Positions 58,201-64,000 of a stretch of DNA of 64,000 nt are shown piece after piece. A model generated the notes under the pieces. The model searched no databases and was not told the DNA's origin. It worked only from the letters and a program-made list of their open reading frames with translations. Within the stretch, counting starts at the first letter, position 1; each line of letters begins with the position of its first letter. The stretch is from the NCBI GenBank assembly GCA_028705775.1, contig JAQWCW010000014.1, forward strand, positions 1-64,000, in the 5' to 3' direction. This stretch comes from Eubacteriales bacterium. Lineage in GTDB: Bacteria; Bacillota; Clostridia; Christensenellales; Aristaeellaceae. The translations under genes were made by a program, and so were the position numbers.

Positions 58201-58287
58201 TCCAGCAATGCGCAGCAAACTGCGCAGCCTAAATCGCGCCGCGTGAAGCAGTCGCAGACAAAATTGAATTTTAAGGAGGAAACTCTC

Positions 58288-58662
58288 ATGACTAAGGAAG
58301 AACTCATTGCTGCCATTAAGGGCATGACCGTCCTCGAGCTTGCCGATTTGGTCAAGGCTCTCGAAGAAGAATTCGGCGTATCCGCCGCTGCTACCGCCGT
58401 CGCCGTTGCCGGTGCCGCTCCCGCCGCTGCCGCTCAGGAAGAGGAAAAGACCGAGTTTGACGTCATCCTCAAGAATGGCGGAGCCGAGAAGATTAAGGTT
58501 ATCAAGCTCGTTCGCGAGGTTGTTGACGGTCTGGGACTTAAGGAAGCCAAGGAGCTTGTTGAAGGCGCTCCCAAGACCCTTAAGGAAGGCGTTGCCAAGG
58601 CTGACGCCGAGGCTATCAAGGCTAAGTTTGCCGAAGTCGGCGCTGAAGTCGAAATCAAGTAA
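58288..58662 (+). CDS. rplL: 50S ribosomal protein L7/L12
   Basis: 124 residues from the ATG at 58288 (AAGGAGG 9 bases upstream). It has an N-terminal dimer helix, an Ala-rich hinge, and the C-terminal factor-binding domain with [20 protein letters not shown] and [19 protein letters not shown]. It forms the GTPase-recruiting stalk with L10. The operon ends at a strong terminator right after it. Confidence 0.97.
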   Translation: MTKEELIAAIKGMTVLELADLVKALEEEFGVSAAATAVAVAGAAPAAAAQEEEKTEFDVILKNGGAEKIKVIKLVREVVDGLGLKEAKELVEGAPKTLKEGVAKADAEAIKAKFAEVGAEVEIK

Positions 58663-58690
58663 TTTGCAGCCGTCAAGGCAGCATATAAAA

Positions 58691-58731
58691 GAATCCCTGC
58701 GAGCCAAAAGCTTGCGGGGATTCTCTTTTTT
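58691..58731 (+). terminator. Terminator of rplJ-rplL
   Basis: 14-bp stem (GAATCCCTGCGAGC with GCTTGCGGGGATTC) followed by TCTTTTTT. Confidence 0.9.
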
Positions 58732-58856
58732 GTATTAATTTACAGCAAAGTGTTTTTCGCAGCCCTGCGCGCGGCGTGCCGTTTGCCATTTTTCGCGCAT
58801 GACGGGTAAATGACGCATATCCGCGCATAACAGGCGTGTTTTTGCGCCGATGTTTG

Positions 58857-59315
58857 TTACAGGCGCTTAATGGGGAAGTAGATGTAATTCTTTTTTGTGG
58901 ACGGGCAGGTGAAATCGTTTGCCGCGCCGCCAAGCTCATAGCCGTTTTCCCTCATATACTTTATGGTTTCGGAGAAGGTATCGCCGTTTACGCACTCAAC
59001 GACGAGGCACTCGTAAGCGGGAACAATCCACTTTGTCCAGCCCGTCGGCGCTTCTGCGCTTATAGGGCATTCAACGCCCGCAAGATAAAGCCCCTTTGAG
59101 AAATTATCCTCCCAAGGCTTGAAGCAGCGGCTCAAATCGGACATTGCGCCCCACATACCTTTCAGCGTTCCGTCCTCGTTTCTGGCGGCAAGCTCGGAAA
59201 TCTCTCCAAAGTGCGCGTCAGCCTCCTGCCAGAGCCGCTGAACAAAGCCGCTTCCGTCAAGTGTCGAGCCTTCCCTTCCGATTACCGCAAAGGCTTCCAT
59301 TTCAACTTTTTCCAT
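58857..59315 (-). CDS. AraC-effector-binding/GyrI-like domain protein
   Basis: 152 residues with a single GyrI-like (SOUL-type) ligand-binding fold: MEAFAVIGREGSTLDGSGFV at the start, a central YLAGVECPIS, and a C-terminal KNYIYFPIKRL. Conserved acidic residues near the pocket (E102-type VVECVNGDTF) fit small-molecule binders. No DNA-binding domain is attached, so it may be a stand-alone binder. It is the last gene of the operon that begins with the GH43 gene. Confidence 0.78.
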   Translation of the reverse strand: MEKVEMEAFAVIGREGSTLDGSGFVQRLWQEADAHFGEISELAARNEDGTLKGMWGAMSDLSRCFKPWEDNFSKGLYLAGVECPISAEAPTGWTKWIVPAYECLVVECVNGDTFSETIKYMRENGYELGGAANDFTCPSTKKNYIYFPIKRL

Positions 59316-59339
59316 AACAGTTTCACTCCCCCTGCGCCG

Positions 59340-59789
59340 TCAGTCAAACGCGTGCTTAATCATTTCCAGATACGATATTTCCGTAAACCCATGCTTGCGA
59401 TAGACCTTGAGCGCGCGCAAATTTTCCTTTTCAACCTCAAGGCGAATCAGCCTCTTTGGATATTTATCCTCAAGAAACGCGATAAAGCCGCCGCCGATAC
59501 CCTCGCCGCGGAAGCCGTCCCTGATATACAAATCCTCCAACCAGAGCGTGAGCCTTCCGCACTCGGTCGAATAGGTTTTCGACACCATAGAATACCCGAC
59601 GGTTTCATTATCCCTTATGAAAACATAACCTTCAACAAACGGGCAGTCACCGACGCAGGCGGAAAAATCGCGCTCGAAGATTTCCTCCGAGCCGTTCGTG
59701 CTGACGGCGTCGGACGCGTAAAAGACGCGCATCATTCCGATTACGCCGTTTCTGTCACGCTCCTCCATCATCCGATAATGTGCAGCCAA
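59340..59789 (-). CDS. GNAT-family N-acetyltransferase
   Basis: 149 residues. The acetyl-CoA pyrophosphate loop is YIRDGFRGEGIGGGF, followed by KENLRALKVYRKHGF. The start is a TTG at 59789 with GGAGG 7 bases before it, 2 bases after the GH43 stop, so translation is coupled. Substrate unknown. Confidence 0.85.
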   Translation of the reverse strand: MAAHYRMMEERDRNGVIGMMRVFYASDAVSTNGSEEIFERDFSACVGDCPFVEGYVFIRDNETVGYSMVSKTYSTECGRLTLWLEDLYIRDGFRGEGIGGGFIAFLEDKYPKRLIRLEVEKENLRALKVYRKHGFTEISYLEMIKHAFD

Positions 59790-59791
59790 GC

Positions 59792-62767
59792 TTACACCTC
59801 CAAGCTTTCAAGGGCGCTGATTGTGAAATCCATAAACGCCGCCTCGCCGCCGATTGACTGCGTGGAATAGGCGAACAGCCCGACGCGGCAGCCTGTGAAA
59901 TGGTCGAGCATGAAACGCAGCTGATGCGGCTTCCCAAGCTGCTTCCACGAATCGCAATCGCGGTAATAGAATGTCGCAATGTCCGTCAAATCCCTGAAAT
60001 CAAAGCGCACCCTGAGCCGGACGCTGCTCCTGCGCAGCCTGACGCAAGCCGCCTCCGTTCCTGCGGGCATCATTTCCGCGTCGTCCCGCAGAATCAGCGA
60101 CACGAAATACTCGTCGTCCTGCTTTTTTACGGCTATCTGCCCGAACCTGCCCTGAAGCGCGCATATTCCTGCAAAATCGCCGTTTGAAAGCGCGGAGCCG
60201 TCAACCGTGACCTCCGCCTCGCAGCAGGGATACGCCGCGCGCTGCGTGAGCGTATTACGCGCCTGCGTGAGATTCGTGCATAGCTTGCCCGTTTTAATAA
60301 CAAAGCGGGAAGGCTCTTTCTCGATTCTCCACAGGGACGCGTCGGGAGTATGGTTGAACTCCCATGCGTTTTTAAGCTCGCAATGCCCGTTTTTGTCTGG
60401 CACGTAATTGAAATCATCGCTTTGCCATATCGGAGAGTATTTGTAATCGGGGCGCGAGGTCATGACGCTTACCTGCTTTGGCACTTTGCCGCAAACGCCA
60501 AGAACGGGTCTGCCCGCCTCAAAGCGCATCGGCATAAGCACGGGAATACGCCCGACCGCTCCCCTGTCCTGAAACAGAACGGCGTACCATTTCCCGTCCT
60601 CCGCCCTAACAATTCCGCCCTGCGCAACGCCTTGGTCAAAATAGCCCATATCGTCCGTAAGCACATCGCCGCCGGTAAAGCGCCCCTCAAGCGAATCGGA
60701 CGAAAAGCACGCCTGAACCCTGCGCCAGCGCGAGGGAAGCGAGTGAATCATGAAAAGATAATACCGCCCGTCAAACTTGTACATATGCGAGCCTTCATAG
60801 CCGAGAATCGAATTGCCCTTCTCGCGCACGATAACCGTGTCAAAGCCGTTTTCCTTCGGCGCGGTCAGCTCCTCGTTAAGCTCGGTAAGTCGGATTGTCG
60901 TATTGCCGTGGACGATGAAGGCGCGCCCGTCGTCGTCAAAAAAGAGCGAATTATCATAGTAAAAGCCCTCGATGGTTCCTGCGCGCCACGGCCCGCGAAT
61001 GTCCTCCGCGCGGTAGATGTAGGTTTTGCCCGTATCGTTTGCGATAAACGTTATATAGAATGTTCCCGCGCGATAGCGGAGCGAGGCAGCCCACATTCCC
61101 TTGCCGTATATGTTCTGCGCGCCCTCAAGGCATTGCGCCGGCGTATTGTCAAGGCTCGAAAACACATGGGAGCATATTTCCCAATGCAGAAGGTCATGCG
61201 ATTTGAGAATCGCACAGCCGGACATGAAATGCATCGTTGTCGTTGCCATGTAATAGGCGTCCCCAAGCCTGATAACATCCGGGTCGGGGAAGTCCGCACA
61301 GGTGAGCAGCGGCTCGCCCGTAACCTCGGTAAGCTTTTGCCTCTTTGGCGGCTTATCTCCCTTTACAAACCGCCACGCGGCTAAGCGGATTCCTTTTTCG
61401 CCGAAAGCGAAGCGGACGTTCCTGATTCCCGCCGTATCGCAGGTAAGCTCTATCGTTCGCTCCTCCGTCTCCTGGGAGGGCTTCAATTCAATTTCCGCAC
61501 AGGGCAGGGCGTCAAAGCCGTCGGCAAACACCATAAGCCGCGCGTTTTTCTTCCCCGAATATGAAACGCTCAAAACAAGCTTATCCGCGCCTTTGCCGAA
61601 GTCAACGCCCTTCACCATGCTCCAGCCGCCCGCGCGCAGGCTTTCAACCGCCGTTTCGCCCGTTTTGCCGCTCATGCAGATTCCCGCGCCGTCATAAATG
61701 CAGGCGCCGGAGTTTTCCGCATACGCGTCAACCGGCGAAAGCTGCGCTACGCCTCTGCGCGTTGCGTCGCAGCAGTCGATTGTGCCGTCCGGATTCACTT
61801 TCAGCTCGTTGATGAACGGACTGCGATAGCCGTTAAGCTCAGGATACAGCTCATGCGTCATTATTTCGGTATGATAGGCAATGTACCATTTGCCCTTATA
61901 GCTGAAGATTGAATGATGATTCTTCCCGTAGCAGCCGAAATTATCGCCCGGATTTTTAAGGAGCATCCCGCCCAGCCGGAAGGGGCCCATCGGCGTCGGG
62001 GCTGTCATATAGACGATTGCGGCGTTGCCGAAGCCCAGCTTATCGCGCATTCCGTCGCGCACGACCTTCCAGTTGCTGCAATACGAAAAATAATAGGTTT
62101 TGCCAATCTTGTTTATTCCGCTGCCCTCAAAATGATAGGGCGCGTCAATCGCCTGCGGAATTCCGCAAAGGCTTGTCATATCAGAGCCAAGGCGCACTAC
62201 CCTTGACGTTAAGGGACACGCAAAGCAATCGTCGTCCGGTATTCCGCCGCCGAAATACAGGTACGCCTGCCCGTCGTCGTCAATAAGCACGGAGGGGTCG
62301 AAAACCCACGGAATATCGGCGCAGTTTTCAGTTTCGTGCGATACGAGGGGCACTTTGAGCGTATCGGTAAAAGGGCCTAAGGGCGACAAGCCCTCCAGCA
62401 CGCAGATTCCCCTTCCGCTGTTTGAAAAATACAGATAAAAGCGCTCGCCGGAGGGCGTGTTTTTTACAACGCAGCAAGGCGCTATCGCGCTTACCGCCCA
62501 CGAAGCAATCCCCTCCGCGCCCGCCGCTTTGATTTCGCCGTGGTCAGTCCAGTTAACCATATCCGCAGATGAAATAACGCTTATTCCCGTTATGCTCTCG
62601 TAGGCGTTGTCGCAGTACTCGCCGTTTGCGCCCCTGCACAGCCTGTCGCCGGACATATACAGATAAACCCTGCCGCCGTAAACCAGCGCGCACGGGTCTG
62701 CGCTGAAGCGATGCGTGATTACAGGATTATTTTCATCCATATGCCTTCGCGATATTGCAGTATCCAT
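59792..62767 (-). CDS. Double GH43 arabinofuranosidase/xylosidase
   Basis: 991 residues. Five-bladed propeller 1 (about 12-330) has the GH43 triad D24, D157 (PWVFDPSV) and E214 (HFEGSG). A CBM6-like beta domain (about 345-470) links to propeller 2 (about 480-770) with D495 (FPDPDV), D605 (YYDNSL) and E658 (YEGSHM). The C-terminal 200 residues resemble the concanavalin-like domain of beta-xylosidases. There is no signal peptide, so oligosaccharides must be imported first. Likely targets are arabinoxylan-type oligosaccharides; the two sites may act on different linkages. AGGAG precedes the ATG. An AraC-type regulator is divergent. Confidence 0.87.
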   Translation of the reverse strand: MDTAISRRHMDENNPVITHRFSADPCALVYGGRVYLYMSGDRLCRGANGEYCDNAYESITGISVISSADMVNWTDHGEIKAAGAEGIASWAVSAIAPCCVVKNTPSGERFYLYFSNSGRGICVLEGLSPLGPFTDTLKVPLVSHETENCADIPWVFDPSVLIDDDGQAYLYFGGGIPDDDCFACPLTSRVVRLGSDMTSLCGIPQAIDAPYHFEGSGINKIGKTYYFSYCSNWKVVRDGMRDKLGFGNAAIVYMTAPTPMGPFRLGGMLLKNPGDNFGCYGKNHHSIFSYKGKWYIAYHTEIMTHELYPELNGYRSPFINELKVNPDGTIDCCDATRRGVAQLSPVDAYAENSGACIYDGAGICMSGKTGETAVESLRAGGWSMVKGVDFGKGADKLVLSVSYSGKKNARLMVFADGFDALPCAEIELKPSQETEERTIELTCDTAGIRNVRFAFGEKGIRLAAWRFVKGDKPPKRQKLTEVTGEPLLTCADFPDPDVIRLGDAYYMATTTMHFMSGCAILKSHDLLHWEICSHVFSSLDNTPAQCLEGAQNIYGKGMWAASLRYRAGTFYITFIANDTGKTYIYRAEDIRGPWRAGTIEGFYYDNSLFFDDDGRAFIVHGNTTIRLTELNEELTAPKENGFDTVIVREKGNSILGYEGSHMYKFDGRYYLFMIHSLPSRWRRVQACFSSDSLEGRFTGGDVLTDDMGYFDQGVAQGGIVRAEDGKWYAVLFQDRGAVGRIPVLMPMRFEAGRPVLGVCGKVPKQVSVMTSRPDYKYSPIWQSDDFNYVPDKNGHCELKNAWEFNHTPDASLWRIEKEPSRFVIKTGKLCTNLTQARNTLTQRAAYPCCEAEVTVDGSALSNGDFAGICALQGRFGQIAVKKQDDEYFVSLILRDDAEMMPAGTEAACVRLRRSSVRLRVRFDFRDLTDIATFYYRDCDSWKQLGKPHQLRFMLDHFTGCRVGLFAYSTQSIGGEAAFMDFTISALESLEV

Positions 62768-62904
62768 ATTATCTCCTGCCTAAGCGTATAGTATTAAAGG
62801 CTTGAGCAGGCGTATCGGCGCCTGCCGCGCCATCTGGCAATCATTATACAGCGGCAACGCCCGAATTGCTTCTCATATATTGCGCGCGGAGCGCCTTCTT
62901 TTGC

Positions 62905-62933
62905 TTGATATATCAATCGCCCTATGCTATAAT
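62905..62933 (+). promoter_or_regulatory. Promoter of the AraC-type regulator
   Basis: TTGATA and TATAAT with a 17-base spacer. The 280-base intergenic region also serves the divergent GH43 operon, whose own promoter I could not place. Confidence 0.65.
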
Positions 62934-63049
62934 TCATGAGGATACGGTTTCATTATGCCCAATTTTGATAAATCGGACGGCATAATGTAAAAATAGTACA
63001 AGCGCAAAACCGCAAGTTTTGAATTCGCTCTGCGAAAGGAGGCGTGGAT

Positions 63050-63970
63050 ATGCCTCAGAAGTATTACGTTCAGCCCACGATTCGCTCCTTCGGTCAGTCG
63101 TATAAGGGCTATCGCAAAATGGTGCAGAACCACGAAATCGTGGACTATTTGCCGAATTCGTCCTTCCGCATATGGTACAACACAACGGGCGCAAAGTTTG
63201 ACACGCATTGGCATACTGCCGTAGAAATTGAGTTCCTCTTGAAAGGCGGCTGCAGCGTAACGCTCGACCAGCAGGAATACAGCCTTTCCCCCGGAGATAT
63301 TCTGATAACTCCGTCAGGCGTCGTGCATAAAATGGAGCAGCAGGACGGCTGCGAGCTTTTCGTTTTCCTGTTTGAGCTTGACGACATAATTGATTTAAAG
63401 GGCTTCACCTCGCTTATGCCCATCATGAGCAAGCCTATTTATCTTTCCGTTCAGAATTCGCTCAGGGACAAGGCGGCGGCGCTTCTGAACCAATGCATAC
63501 ACGCGTATTTCAACCCGAGCAGCTTTATGGAGCTTGAGAATTACGCGAGGATTCTATCGCTTTTCGCGCTTATCGGCAGGGCGCATTTCGATTCTGTAAA
63601 GCCGACGGCGAACACTCCCGTAAAGCACGAGTTCCATCTTACGGTAATTCAGAGCGCGATGGACTATATTGATATGCACTACATGGACGATATCACGCTT
63701 GACGACATTGCCGACAAGGTCGGCTTTTCAAAGTTCCACTTTTCGCGGCTTTTCAAGCAGTATACCAACACAACCTTCCACCAGTTTCTGAGCATGAAGC
63801 GCATAGATATGGCGGACAGGCTTATGCAGTCCTCCGCCGCGTCAATAACGGAAATCGCAATGCAGGTAGGCTTTACGAGCATACCGACATTCAACAGGGT
63901 CTACCGAAGCATACGCAACTGCACGCCCTCCGAATACAAGGCGCTGTATCAGGGCGCGGGCGCGAGATAA
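63050..63970 (+). CDS. AraC-family transcription regulator
   Basis: 306 residues from the ATG at 63050 (AAAGGAGG 7 bases upstream). The N-terminal cupin-like sensor (about 40-140) has FDTHWHTAVEIEFLLKGGCS and SLSPGDILITPSGVVH. The C-terminal double HTH (about 205-300) has LDDIADKVGFSKFHFSRLFK and ITEIAMQVGFTSIPTFNRVY. Divergent from the GH43 operon, so it likely activates it in response to an imported pentose oligosaccharide or sugar. Confidence 0.9.
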   Translation: MPQKYYVQPTIRSFGQSYKGYRKMVQNHEIVDYLPNSSFRIWYNTTGAKFDTHWHTAVEIEFLLKGGCSVTLDQQEYSLSPGDILITPSGVVHKMEQQDGCELFVFLFELDDIIDLKGFTSLMPIMSKPIYLSVQNSLRDKAAALLNQCIHAYFNPSSFMELENYARILSLFALIGRAHFDSVKPTANTPVKHEFHLTVIQSAMDYIDMHYMDDITLDDIADKVGFSKFHFSRLFKQYTNTTFHQFLSMKRIDMADRLMQSSAASITEIAMQVGFTSIPTFNRVYRSIRNCTPSEYKALYQGAGAR

Positions 63971-64000
63971 CGGAATACGCCATGCGCGGGCGGAGAAATC

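Overview
The window looks like a chromosome segment of an anaerobic, spore-forming member of the Clostridia, possibly a gut organism. The evidence is two alpha/beta-type small acid-soluble spore proteins, a complete ferredoxin-dependent 2-oxoacid oxidoreductase operon, Firmicutes-style promoters and Shine-Dalgarno sites, and plant- or host-glycan glycosidases. No 16S gene is present, so finer placement is a guess.

Layout. 0.2-4.6 kb (minus): a type IIA topoisomerase pair (parE-parC). 4.9-10.7 kb: a small zinc-ribbon protein, tRNA-Arg, an epimerase, serS, a STAS/anti-sigma-kinase pair, a CapA-like protein and a cupin. 10.9-18.3 kb (minus): rpoB-rpoC without the usual upstream rplJL. 18.6-28.9 kb (minus): an elongation/division cluster maf-mreB-mreC-mreD-PBP2-minD-rodA. 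MreC, MreD and MinD all carry long low-complexity extensions, and the MinD one contains a 129-bp tandem repeat array. 29.3-31.9 kb (minus): the oxidoreductase operon. 32.7-35.6 kb (minus): metY-cysK-Rrf2, a sulfur-assimilation unit with an apparent operator over its promoter and a small leader ORF. 35.7-40.1 kb: a TetR operon with a small membrane protein that seems to start at ATT, an esterase, a multiply frameshifted pseudogene and a two-kinase-domain fusion.

40.2-54.9 kb is accessory DNA: an IS remnant, a large sortase-type surface protein, two tRNA genes and a two-HTH regulator. It also holds an AT-rich mobilizable island with a type II restriction-modification system (XRE protein, double D12 methylase, HNH endonuclease), a RepA-like ATPase, a candidate oriT and a MobV relaxase. 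The island seems to sit inside a secreted-protein gene. A signal-peptide fragment is left of it, and the relaxase runs in frame into a Cys/His-rich non-relaxase tail on the right.

54.9-64 kb: a GH2 glycosidase, the two spore proteins, rplJ-rplL behind an L10 leader and attenuator, then a GH43-acetyltransferase-effector-binding operon divergent from an AraC-type regulator.

The two most unusual things are the extended MinD, with its membrane-targeting helix moved about 510 residues from the ATPase, and the island that appears to have split a secreted-protein gene and fused a relaxase to its remainder.
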